From an uncultured Muribaculaceae bacterium (GTDB lineage Bacteria > Bacteroidota > Bacteroidia > Bacteroidales > Muribaculaceae): a DNA stretch of 64,000 bases. The notes below the pieces were generated by a model, which worked only from the letters and a program-made list of their open reading frames with translations, made no database searches and was not told the DNA's origin. This document shows positions 1 to 7,059 of this stretch, piece after piece. Numbering within the stretch: the first letter of the stretch is position 1; each line of letters begins with the position of its first letter. Made by a program: the position numbers and the translations under genes. The stretch is from positions 88,726 through 152,725 of the forward strand of contig CAJUKX010000003.1 of NCBI GenBank assembly GCA_910586975.1, in the 5' to 3' direction.

Positions 1-2
1 TT

Positions 3-995
3 GATCATCAAGGCATAAGCTACACCCGAGGCTCAAACCACAAGGTGCTCAACCGCCGCAAGGTAAGACTGGGTGAAGCTTACCTAAGGGCTTACATCAT
101 GTTCAGCGGCAAAAAGACGTTGGGCATCACCGGCTCTTTCAAACACGAAGCTCCCGACCTGCTCAACATGATAGACATACGCGACGACCGCAATCCTCTC
201 AATATCAAGGAAGGCAATCCCGATCTTAAAGATGCTTCCGTATACAACCTGTCGGTAAATCTCAGAAAATACGGCAACACCATGCAGTATTATGCCATAA
301 ATTTCGGAGGTACAAGCAATGCCCTCGCCGCCGGATATATCTACAATCCCGCCACCGGTGTCAGGACTTCAAAGATTTATAATATAAACGGTAACCGGTT
401 CATAAACCTGCGTCAGGAATACCAAGGTTCTTTTGGCCCCAAGTCGGCATTCAGCTTCCGTAACACCACAGAGCTGGGCCATGTACACAGCGTCGATCTT
501 ATGAGCGAGAGCGGCACCACGCCGGCACGTCGCGCCGTGAACAACTGGGGCGCGGCCGAAAAGATAACCCTCACCTATAATTTCCACAACAGCCGTGCCG
601 GTATTTTCTTCGACGGCGACATCAACCGCTACGAGAGCAAGCTCAAGGAATTCAACAGCTTCAACGCCGCCACACTTAAGTATGGCGCACAGGCCGTTAT
701 ATCGCTGCCCGCCAACTTCCAGATTTCAACCGACTTCACCATCTACATGCGCCGCGGCTACTCCGACCCCGACCTAAACACCAACAACTACGTATGGAAC
801 GGCCGACTGTCGTACAACATGCCCAAGGCCGGGCTAACATTCATGCTCGACGGCTTCGACCTGCTGCACGACCTGAGCAATGTGCAGTATCGTGTAAACG
901 CCCAGGCCCGCACCGAGACATACCGCAACGTAATCCCGCGCTACGTGCTGTTTCATGTACAATGGAAATTCAACAAGCAACCCAAAAAGAAATAA
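3..995 (+). CDS. Outer-membrane beta-barrel / TonB-dependent receptor-like protein, 3' end (partial)
   Basis: The reading frame is open through the left edge, so only the C-terminal part (about 331 residues) is present. It consists of alternating amphipathic strands rich in aromatic residues and ending in short turns, with a penultimate stretch of barrel type (FHVQWKFNK) followed by a lysine-rich tail. This is the usual look of the C-terminal barrel of Bacteroidetes outer-membrane receptor-like proteins (TonB-dependent receptor or OMP_b-brl_3 type). No plug or carboxypeptidase-like N-terminal domain can be seen because it lies outside the window. A strong terminator follows at once, so this is the last gene of its transcript. 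The substrate cannot be told. Confidence 0.7.
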   Translation, partial: DHQGISYTRGSNHKVLNRRKVRLGEAYLRAYIMFSGKKTLGITGSFKHEAPDLLNMIDIRDDRNPLNIKEGNPDLKDASVYNLSVNLRKYGNTMQYYAINFGGTSNALAAGYIYNPATGVRTSKIYNINGNRFINLRQEYQGSFGPKSAFSFRNTTELGHVHSVDLMSESGTTPARRAVNNWGAAEKITLTYNFHNSRAGIFFDGDINRYESKLKEFNSFNAATLKYGAQAVISLPANFQISTDFTIYMRRGYSDPDLNTNNYVWNGRLSYNMPKAGLTFMLDGFDLLHDLSNVQYRVNAQARTETYRNVIPRYVLFHVQWKFNKQPKKK

Positions 996-1014
996 TATAC
1001 CTGACCATAAAGCC

Positions 1015-1043
1015 AACCGCCGGAAATAACCGGCGGTTTTTTT
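1015..1043 (+). terminator. Rho-independent terminator
   Basis: A perfect 9-bp stem (AACCGCCGG / CCGGCGGTT) with a 6-nt loop is followed by a run of T. It lies 20 nt after the stop of the barrel gene. Confidence 0.9.
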
Positions 1044-1064
1044 ATCCTGTATTGTTCACTCTTG

Positions 1065-1104
1065 AATTGGTTCAAAATCAACCAAATTGGTTCAAAATTA
1101 ACTA
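1065..1104 (+). repeat. Two tandem copies of a 20-bp unit
   Basis: AATTGGTTCAAAAT followed by YAACYA occurs twice with an exact 20-bp period (units start at 1065 and 1085). It lies about 60-100 bp upstream of the -7 element of the six-gene operon. Two helical turns of spacing would suit a dimeric regulator site. This is inference only. Confidence 0.5.
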
Positions 1105-1143
1105 AATTTTAAATCATTAACATATTTTAATTTTTCATTAAGG

Positions 1144-1171
1144 TTTGTTTATATCTTTTTTCATAACTTTG
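1144..1171 (+). promoter_or_regulatory. Candidate promoter of the six-gene secreted-protein operon
   Basis: TTTG at 1144-1147 and TAACTTTG at 1164-1171 match the Bacteroidetes -33/-7 consensus, though the spacer (16 nt) is shorter than the usual 19-21. It predicts a leader of about 110 nt before the first start codon at 1290. Confidence 0.5.
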
Positions 1172-1289
1172 GCAAAATAATTTATCTATTCAGTACCTTA
1201 AATCTTCAAACCGAAAATTCTTCTATCAACCTCAAAACCAATATAGCTCCTTAAGCTTGATTATAAAACCATTCATCTCATAACTCAAT

Positions 1290-1790
1290 ATGAAAAAGCT
1301 TATTTTACTTTTATTCTGCTTTATGCTTTGTCAGGCTTCCTCATACGCCAAAGACAAAGCACCCGAAGTTCAAGCCGTGTCAGTATTTGGCGAAGGTGTA
1401 GGCAACGGTGGCCGCCCGTTAATTGTAGTGACTTGTTCTGCCAAAAAGGCCGATAAAGTTACCGCAGCCGAAATATGCAACAGCGCAGTGCGCGCGGTGC
1501 TGTTCAAAGGCTGGGTCGACAAGTCAAAAAGCAGCTCGTTTGATTCTTCGGTCAATCATCCGGCAATCGCCGGCAACCCCGATGTGGAGATTCAGCACAC
1601 CGACTACTTCAACGATTTTTTCATCAGCGGCGAGGCTGCCAAGTACGTTGACATCGTGGAAGACACACGCAAGGTTACCAAAAGCGGCAAGGTTTACCTT
1701 GTGAGCCAGACGGTTTCTGTGAATGTTCCGGCACTCCGCTCCAAGCTCGAACGCGACAACATTATCAAATCACTTAAATCCGGATGGTAA
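1290..1790 (+). CDS. Exported protein of unknown function, gene 1 of a six-gene operon
   Basis: This 166-residue protein has a clear signal peptide (residues 1 to about 20, ending in SSYA). No named family is recognised. The mature part is diverged but clearly related to the lipoprotein at 2369. Both carry an alanine/lysine helix ending in VLFKG, an aromatic YFNxFF segment before a short helix (AKYVDIV here, YSKFVKQ there), and a C-terminal strand-helix with VxVxxxALRxxLExDxI. The pattern of alternating strands and an Ala-rich helix recalls the LPP20/FlgT-N-like folds of exported proteins, which is inference. The next gene starts one nucleotide after the stop, so translation is likely coupled. 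Confidence 0.8.
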   Translation: MKKLILLLFCFMLCQASSYAKDKAPEVQAVSVFGEGVGNGGRPLIVVTCSAKKADKVTAAEICNSAVRAVLFKGWVDKSKSSSFDSSVNHPAIAGNPDVEIQHTDYFNDFFISGEAAKYVDIVEDTRKVTKSGKVYLVSQTVSVNVPALRSKLERDNIIKSLKSGW

Positions 1791-1791
1791 T

Positions 1792-2379
1792 ATGAAACGT
1801 CTTGCAGCCTTTATGGCCGCGCTTGTGCTGATGTGCACAGCCACGGCCCAGGAAAACGAGATACGTCGTATTCCGCAATATTCCAACGATACAGAACAAA
1901 ACGACTATTCCACCTACGAGAGTGGATTCTGGATGGCTGCCGAGGCCCTTGGCGGCGTTTCGTGTCACTTCAGCGGTTCAAATCTCGGACTGGCCGAGGC
2001 CGATGTCACCGCCGGATACCGCTTCAACCAGTTCATTAAGGTAGGTGCAGGTATAGGTGCCCGCTATTACATAAATCAGGGTCACATGCGCCGTACGTCA
2101 ATCAAGTGGGGCATGCCGCTGTTTGTCACCGCCCGCGGTAATTTCATCTCCTCCACCTACCGCACCTGTGTGCCATACTGGGGCATGGAAGTGGGCGGAT
2201 CCATACGCGACGGCTTCATGTGGCGTCCCACTCTGGGGCTGCGTTTCGGCGAACCGCGCGGCGCGTTCACCATGGGCCTGAGCTATATGGGTCAGGACCT
2301 TGCCACATTGAACAAGAAAGGCGAGAAGACCGCCAAGTACACCAATTTCGTATGTCTAAGACTCGGATATGAATTCTAA
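1792..2379 (+). CDS. Small outer-membrane beta-barrel-like protein, gene 2 of the six-gene operon
   Basis: The protein is 195 residues if it starts at the ATG at 1792. An upstream in-frame extension overlaps gene 1 and has no signal sequence, so it was rejected. A signal peptide (residues 1-19, ending TATA) is followed by strands of 8-10 residues with turns (AGYRFNQFIKVGAGIGARYYI, then LFVTARGNF, YWGMEVGGSI, LGLRFGEP, FTMGLSYM) and a terminal aromatic strand ending in LGYEF, the C-terminal phenylalanine typical of outer-membrane barrels. The size fits an 8-stranded barrel. It probably forms the membrane partner of the other exported proteins in the operon. Its last 11 bases overlap the start of the next gene. 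Confidence 0.8.
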   Translation: MKRLAAFMAALVLMCTATAQENEIRRIPQYSNDTEQNDYSTYESGFWMAAEALGGVSCHFSGSNLGLAEADVTAGYRFNQFIKVGAGIGARYYINQGHMRRTSIKWGMPLFVTARGNFISSTYRTCVPYWGMEVGGSIRDGFMWRPTLGLRFGEPRGAFTMGLSYMGQDLATLNKKGEKTAKYTNFVCLRLGYEF

Positions 2380-2872
2380 ATTTTTCACTATGGCCGCAAT
2401 CGCATTGATGCTTGCTTGCGGCTCATGCTCCAAAAAGACCACCGAGGTGGTCTCATCGGCAGCATATACCAATTTTGAAACCACATGTATGGGCGTGGAG
2501 CACGACGGCTCGCAGACCCTGCGCGCATGGGGCAAAGGCAACAACAAGGCCGACGCTGTGGAGCAGGCCAAGAAAAACGCCGTCAACGATGTGCTGTTCA
2601 AGGGTATCAAAGGAACAGGCCCGTGCAACAGCACTCCCCTTGTACCAGAAGTTAATGCACGTCAACGCTATTCGCGATATTTCAATCCCTTCTTCAAGGA
2701 TGGCGGCGAGTATTCCAAATTTGTAAAGCAGGAAAAATCGCACGAAACTTCTGAAATCAAAGCCCGCGGTACCTCTGTAGAAAACTGGGGTGTAATAGTA
2801 ACCGTGGATCGCGAAGCCCTCAGACAACAACTCGAGAAGGACGGAATTCTGGCTCCCGGCACTTCTCATTGA
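2369..2872 (+). CDS. Putative lipoprotein, paralogue of operon gene 1
   Basis: This 167-residue protein has a lipoprotein signal ending LACGSC, so Cys20 is the probable lipidated residue. The mature protein matches the product at 1290 in three blocks: an Ala/Lys helix with NDVLFKGI, YFNPFFKDGGEYSKFV, and a C-terminal VTVDREALRQQLEKDGI. The helix (ADAVEQAKKNAVNDVLFKGI) resembles those of LPP20/FlgT-N-type exported proteins, by inference. The start codon lies inside the end of the barrel gene (11-bp overlap), which shows tight co-translation. No enzymatic motif is visible. A periplasm-facing or surface lipoprotein of an envelope complex is plausible. Confidence 0.75.
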   Translation: MNSKFFTMAAIALMLACGSCSKKTTEVVSSAAYTNFETTCMGVEHDGSQTLRAWGKGNNKADAVEQAKKNAVNDVLFKGIKGTGPCNSTPLVPEVNARQRYSRYFNPFFKDGGEYSKFVKQEKSHETSEIKARGTSVENWGVIVTVDREALRQQLEKDGILAPGTSH

Positions 2873-2908
2873 ACGAGCTATAAATCTAAACCCAAATAAC
2901 CAATCATC

Positions 2909-3856
2909 ATGAAATTATTATCAAAATTACTTCTTTCCACCGCTATGGTATGCTGTGCACAGATTGCAGTGGCAGCTCCCCCAAAGCTGATGATTCTGCC
3001 CGACAAAACCTGGTGTGTCGAAAAAGGTTACTATACCGAAACCGAACGCAACGGCAAGGTGCGTCAGACCGAAGACTACGACAAGGCTCTTATAGACAAG
3101 GACTTTGTGAATGTACAGACTGTAATTGCCCAGGTTATGGCCGAACGCGGCTTCCCCGTAGTGAGCGCACTGGCCCAGCAGGAGAGCGATGACGAGGACG
3201 AAATGCTTGACGAAGCCTTTGAAGGCGCCGAAACCGGCTCGGGCGTGCAGACAAACTCGTTTGATGAAATCGTAAAACGTGCCAAACCTGACATCACACT
3301 CAAGATAGGCTGGAATGTAAACGCTGCAGGCTCGCTCTATTCGACAGACGTGCGCATGGACGCCATCGACACCTACAGCAACAAGCAGGTGGCTCCCATA
3401 GCCGCCCAGACCGGTGAGGTACGCCGCACCGTTCCGCTGGGCGTTGCCATCAAGGGCAGCATGGCCCAGAATATGGACAACTTCTGCTCAACCCTTATGA
3501 GCTACTTTGACGACATCCAGACCAATGGCCGCGAGATTCGTCTTGATGTACGCATCGTGGACAATGGAGCCGGCACTACCATGAATCAGGAATTTAACGG
3601 TGAGGAACTCGGCTCCATCATATACAAGTGGGTCAACGACAACACCGTGAACAACCAGTTCAGTGAACGTTCAAGCGGCCGCAACATGCTACGCTACGAC
3701 CAGGTGCGCATTCCTCTCAAGGGCAGCGACGGTCGCGCACTTGACGCAAAACGCTGGGCTGCAGGCCTTCAGAAATTGCTCAAGAACCTTGGTCTGACTG
3801 CCGAAAACGCTTCACCGAGCCTTGGAACAGCCCGCATCTACATAGGAGAAAAATAA
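2909..3856 (+). CDS. Exported protein of unknown function, gene 4 of the operon (possibly DUF6175-type)
   Basis: The protein is 315 residues with a signal peptide (1 to about 22, ending AVAA). The mature part begins with a strand (PKLMILPD), then a segment rich in charged residues, a helix (VQTVIAQVMAERGFPVV) and a very acidic linker (residues about 95-110, ESDDEDEMLDEAFEGAE). A strand PDITLKIGWNV and an alpha/beta C-terminal part follow. The order strand, helix with 'RGFPVV', 'ADIxLxI' strand recalls the LpoB/CsgG-like alpha/beta fold, by inference. From memory it may belong to the uncharacterised DUF6175 family, which a Pfam search would settle. It lies 36 nt after gene 3 and 10 nt before gene 5. 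Confidence 0.7.
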   Translation: MKLLSKLLLSTAMVCCAQIAVAAPPKLMILPDKTWCVEKGYYTETERNGKVRQTEDYDKALIDKDFVNVQTVIAQVMAERGFPVVSALAQQESDDEDEMLDEAFEGAETGSGVQTNSFDEIVKRAKPDITLKIGWNVNAAGSLYSTDVRMDAIDTYSNKQVAPIAAQTGEVRRTVPLGVAIKGSMAQNMDNFCSTLMSYFDDIQTNGREIRLDVRIVDNGAGTTMNQEFNGEELGSIIYKWVNDNTVNNQFSERSSGRNMLRYDQVRIPLKGSDGRALDAKRWAAGLQKLLKNLGLTAENASPSLGTARIYIGEK

Positions 3857-3866
3857 ACTTACCGCT

Positions 3867-4802
3867 ATGAAAATACGTCATTTAGCAATAACGGGGCTGC
3901 TTGCACTCGCGTCTGCATCGGCCTATGCCGCCGACTGCGAGATAGGCATGGGCATAGCCCCCATAACCGAGGGCGACAATGTTGATGCCAAGGTGGCCCG
4001 ACAGCTCGAAGCCAAGCTCAAGAGCGCACTTACATACAATGGTGTGGCCGCAGGCGACTACGACTGCCAATTCTTCATCGCCGGCAGGTTTGACCATTCA
4101 TATTCAGAACAAGCCGGCGGTGTGGGTGGCCGCGTACTGGTGAAGACCGACCTGCAACTGGCCATCTGCGACGGCGAGGGACAGAAGGTGTACGCCACTA
4201 CAAGCATCCCGCTGAAGGGTGTGGGTGCAACCGACCAGCAGGCACTCGTGCGCGCCATGAGCTCGCTCAACGCCCGCAATCCCGAGTTCGCAAGATTTGT
4301 CGAAAACGGCAAAGCCAAGATTGTTGATTACTTCAACAAGAACTATTCAACATACATCACCAAGGCCAACCGCTCGCTCAAAGCTCGCGACTACGACGAA
4401 GCTCTGTACTGGGCATCGTCAATACCCGAATGTTGCAACGGCTACAGCGAGGCTCACGCCCTTGTCCTCTCCATTTACAACGATAAGATCAACTACGACG
4501 CTGCCATGCTGCTGGCTCAGGCCGAAGGCGCATGGGCTGCCGACCCTACCTCAGACGGTGCTGCCGCCGCCTACGGTTATCTCGCACAGATCGACCCCTC
4601 GGCCTCTTGCTATGACAAGGCCAAAGCTCTGGGTAAAAAAATCGGTGCTACCGTAAAAGAAGACTACGACTTCGAAACCAAGGAAAAATACCGCGATGCC
4701 GTAGCTCTTGAAAAAATGCGTATTAATTCAGCTCGCGATGTTGCCATTGCCTGGGCTAAAAGCCGTCCGCGAACTATTGTACGACACCACTGGTGGTGGT
4801 AA
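3867..4802 (+). CDS. Exported protein of unknown function with helical-repeat-like C-terminal half, gene 5 of the operon
   Basis: The protein is 311 residues with a signal peptide (1 to about 21, ending AYAA). Residues about 25-140 form an alpha/beta region (helix KVARQLEAKLKSAL, strand CQFFIAGRF, strand VLVKTDLQLAICDGEG, helix ALVRAMSSL) that looks like the CsgG/LpoB type of periplasmic domain. Residues about 165-300 are helical, with Ala-rich pairs (ARDYDEALYWASSIPE, NYDAAMLLAQAEGAW) suggesting tetratricopeptide-like repeats. The last residues are unusual, RHHWWW. Function is unknown. The context is a six-gene run of exported proteins, so a scaffold role is a guess. Confidence 0.7.
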   Translation: MKIRHLAITGLLALASASAYAADCEIGMGIAPITEGDNVDAKVARQLEAKLKSALTYNGVAAGDYDCQFFIAGRFDHSYSEQAGGVGGRVLVKTDLQLAICDGEGQKVYATTSIPLKGVGATDQQALVRAMSSLNARNPEFARFVENGKAKIVDYFNKNYSTYITKANRSLKARDYDEALYWASSIPECCNGYSEAHALVLSIYNDKINYDAAMLLAQAEGAWAADPTSDGAAAAYGYLAQIDPSASCYDKAKALGKKIGATVKEDYDFETKEKYRDAVALEKMRINSARDVAIAWAKSRPRTIVRHHWWW

Positions 4803-4837
4803 AAACACACAAACAACAACCTCAATAACCAATCGTT

Positions 4838-6328
4838 ATGAAAAAAGTATTTTTATCAGCAATTGCTTTGGCTATGTTGTCAGTTCCTGTGGCAATGAAG
4901 GCTCAGGAAGACCTCAAGTTCATGCGCAGCTCAATATACACAATCCTTGTTAACTCAGAGGAACAGAACACCCGTCTTGACAAGGAAGCTATGGATGTTG
5001 ACCCCGAGGGATATGCCGAAACCCTCAAGGCTGCCGGAATCTCAAGCCTGGGAGTTCTGCCAAAGCAAGTATTCCCCACAATAGCCATCCCCGAACAGTT
5101 CTACGACCACAACCTGCCCCTGCGCGTGCTCGATTTCGACGAAATAATCACCGGAATCACTCCCGAACAGGCCAAAGAAGCACGCCCCAAAGGCGGTGGC
5201 TTCAAAAAGGGTCTCACAGCTGTGGGCGGTGTTGCCATGGCTACAGCTTCGGGCGATACAACCTCGTCGGTACTGCGCGTTGAAAAAGTTGACGACTACA
5301 TGCACGCCGCAGTCAACAAGTTCCTCGCCGACAATAAAATAGCCGATAATATGGTAGCAAAGTGGTACAACTACAATCCCGAGGCCACTCCGCAATTCAA
5401 CCCCAACCTCATTACCGAGCGCGGTTTCTACAATGCCGATGCCACCGATCTGGCCAAGGCCTCGGTAGATGCCAACTACAAAGCCATGCTCTCGAGCCAG
5501 GGCTTCGAACTGCTCAACAATACATTTGTAGTGGCTACCAATCTGCGTTTCCGCAACAACAAGGCCGTGGCGCAGGAAATATCTGACATCGCCGCCACCA
5601 CAGCAGCCGTAGCCGGCAGCCAGTTAGGCGGTCTGGGTCAGTTGGCAGGTACGCTCGCCGCCAAGGCCGGCACCCAGGCCCTGACCAACGCACTGATGAA
5701 AGACATGTACTCAGTGACCGCCGTCACAAACCTCTACAAACTCGAGTGGAACGATGATATCGACATGGCCCTGAGCGACAAGGTGCTTTTCAACGAAAAC
5801 GCCACTTTGCAGGACCTCATCGACGCCGGTATGTGCAAACTCACCTACGTAGGCCAGAGCAAGGCCCGCTCGGGTGTGAAGAAAGACAAGAGCAAGACCC
5901 TCGACCAGCTTGCGTCAAACGCCACCGCACGCGCTATGGATAAGGCTCTGGCCAAGCTACAGGTAGAAAACGAGGTATTCCGCACCACCGTGCCCGTATC
6001 TAAGTGCGCCGACGGTTTTGTTTATGCCAAAATCGGCTCGAAGGAAGGTGTGACTCCCGGCGACGAATACGAAATCCTGGAACAGCAGCTCGACCCCGCC
6101 ACCAACAAATATTCATACAAAAAAGTAGGTTCGGCCAAGGTTGAGAAGGGTGCTGTATGGTTCAACACAATCGGTGCCGAAGAAATCATAGCAAACGCCG
6201 AACCCAAAGAAGCCGAAAAGATGAAAGAAGCCATGAACCTCGGATACACCAAGTTCAAAGCCGGCAAAAAAGACTTCTCGGGCTACTATCTGCGCCTTGC
6301 CAAGAAAAAAGGCAAAATCGAAGACTAA
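4838..6328 (+). CDS. Large exported protein of unknown function, last gene of the six-gene operon
   Basis: The protein is 496 residues with a signal peptide (1 to about 22, ending MKAQ). An N-terminal part of about 200 residues carries a Gly/Ala segment (GGFKKGLTAVGGVAMATASG). A second Ala/Gly-rich helical stretch (residues about 245-290) may be membrane-active. The C-terminal part (about 370-450) has a small beta domain with KIGSKEGVTPGDEYEILEQ, reminiscent of the short strand-turn motifs of CsgG-like or flagellar-assembly proteins in which 'GxxxGDxxEV' forms a barrel. No known family was recognised. It ends before a strong terminator, which closes the operon. Confidence 0.7.
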   Translation: MKKVFLSAIALAMLSVPVAMKAQEDLKFMRSSIYTILVNSEEQNTRLDKEAMDVDPEGYAETLKAAGISSLGVLPKQVFPTIAIPEQFYDHNLPLRVLDFDEIITGITPEQAKEARPKGGGFKKGLTAVGGVAMATASGDTTSSVLRVEKVDDYMHAAVNKFLADNKIADNMVAKWYNYNPEATPQFNPNLITERGFYNADATDLAKASVDANYKAMLSSQGFELLNNTFVVATNLRFRNNKAVAQEISDIAATTAAVAGSQLGGLGQLAGTLAAKAGTQALTNALMKDMYSVTAVTNLYKLEWNDDIDMALSDKVLFNENATLQDLIDAGMCKLTYVGQSKARSGVKKDKSKTLDQLASNATARAMDKALAKLQVENEVFRTTVPVSKCADGFVYAKIGSKEGVTPGDEYEILEQQLDPATNKYSYKKVGSAKVEKGAVWFNTIGAEEIIANAEPKEAEKMKEAMNLGYTKFKAGKKDFSGYYLRLAKKKGKIED

Positions 6329-6353
6329 TCACCAAGTTTCTGATTATTACACC

Positions 6354-6382
6354 ATGCCGGAGCCTGCAAGCTCCGGCATTTT
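6354..6382 (+). terminator. Terminator of the six-gene operon
   Basis: A perfect 10-bp stem (ATGCCGGAGC / GCTCCGGCAT) has a 6-nt loop and is followed by TTTT. It lies 25 nt after the last stop codon. Confidence 0.85.
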
Positions 6383-6434
6383 CACGGAAAACGGGCCAAA
6401 CTTTCTGATTTTACAATAAATTTTAAAATGATGA

Positions 6435-6466
6435 TTTGCACATATCAGAAAAAATCCCTAACTTTG
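6435..6466 (+). promoter_or_regulatory. rpmH promoter
   Basis: TTTG at 6435-6438 and TAACTTTG at 6459-6466 are separated by 20 nt, an excellent match to the Bacteroidetes housekeeping consensus. The rpmH start codon is 42 nt further on. Confidence 0.8.
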
Positions 6467-6508
6467 CCCTCCGAATTGTAGAATAATAATAAATAAACAT
6501 ATACGGCA

Positions 6509-6664
6509 ATGAAAAGAACATTCCAACCCTCAAACCGCAAGCGTGTCAACAAGCACGGTTTCCGCGAACGCATGTCTACCCCCAATGGTCGCAAAGTGCT
6601 CGCACGTCGTCGTGCTAAAGGCCGCGTACGTCTCACTGTAAGCTGCTCTATCGCTTCAAAGTAA
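6509..6664 (+). CDS. rpmH: 50S ribosomal protein L34 (bL34)
   Basis: A 51-codon gene, easily missed because of its size. The translation begins MKRTFQPSNRKRVNKHGF and continues with RERMSTPNGRKVLARRRAKGR, the diagnostic highly basic bL34 sequence. L34 binds 23S rRNA in the large ribosomal subunit. The C-terminal tail (VRLTVSCSIASK) is a few residues longer than the bacterial norm of 44-46, which is common in Bacteroidetes. It has its own consensus promoter and is followed by a GC-rich hairpin. It is not next to rnpA or dnaA, the arrangement seen in many other bacteria. Confidence 0.97.
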   Translation: MKRTFQPSNRKRVNKHGFRERMSTPNGRKVLARRRAKGRVRLTVSCSIASK

Positions 6665-6686
6665 ATTCTTTTTAGACGAGCAAGCC

Positions 6687-6730
6687 CGCGCCGTGTTCCT
6701 TATAACAAAGGAATGCGGCGCGGCGCTTTT
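6687..6730 (+). terminator. Terminator after rpmH
   Basis: The arms GCGCCGTGTTCCTT and AAGGAATGCGGCGC fold into a long stem with a small loop and are followed by TTTT. It lies about 23 nt after the rpmH stop. Confidence 0.75.
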
Positions 6731-6777
6731 GCATAAACCTAATTCCCCTATCATCCCAATCCTCCCATCAAAACCCA

Positions 6778-6809
6778 CTTGCGTAACACAATTTTTTTTT
6801 GTAAATTTG
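6778..6809 (+). promoter_or_regulatory. Candidate uvrA promoter
   Basis: CTTG at 6778-6781 and TAAATTTG at 6802-6809 are spaced 20 nt apart. The predicted transcript would have a leader of about 245 nt that includes a hairpin with a T run (GCCGG / CCGGC, 6818-6836) and the whole repeat element. Confidence 0.5.
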
Positions 6810-6848
6810 CATAATGCGCCGGAATGAAGCACCGGCTGTTTTTCCTTT

Positions 6849-7054
6849 AGAGTGTGTTTACTTTTAACTCGCGTTAAGACTGAGAGTATTTTTTGAATGA
6901 TTTTCGCAAGTTGAAGAAGGAGCATAGCGAGCTATGTGACTGATGAAACTTGGCGGAAAGCATCAAAAAAGACCTCAGGATTAGTGCGAAACTCTTAAAA
7001 TAAATACATTCTTTAATTAAAACTCAAAAAGTGTGTTAAAAGTAAACACACTCT
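6849..7054. repeat. Inverted-repeat element, copy 1 (206 bp, MITE/REP-like)
   Basis: The ends are a perfect 20-bp inverted repeat: AGAGTGTGTTTACTTTTAAC at 6849-6868 and its complement at 7035-7054. The middle (about 6909-6948) carries the core GAAGAAGGAGCATAGCGAGC followed by TATGTGACTGATGAA, which recurs in the opposite orientation in the element at 42725-42929. No coding capacity is apparent. The element ends 5 nt before the uvrA ATG. Confidence 0.8.
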
Positions 7055-7059
7055 TAGAA

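Larger units (their letters stand above)
6665..7059. other. Intergenic region between rpmH and uvrA
   Basis: This 395-nt stretch holds no convincing gene. In order it contains the rpmH terminator, a plus-strand promoter (6778-6809), a small GC-rich hairpin followed by T residues (6818-6843) that could act as an attenuator, and the 206-bp inverted-repeat element (6849-7054). The uvrA start codon follows the element within 6 nt. Confidence 0.7.
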
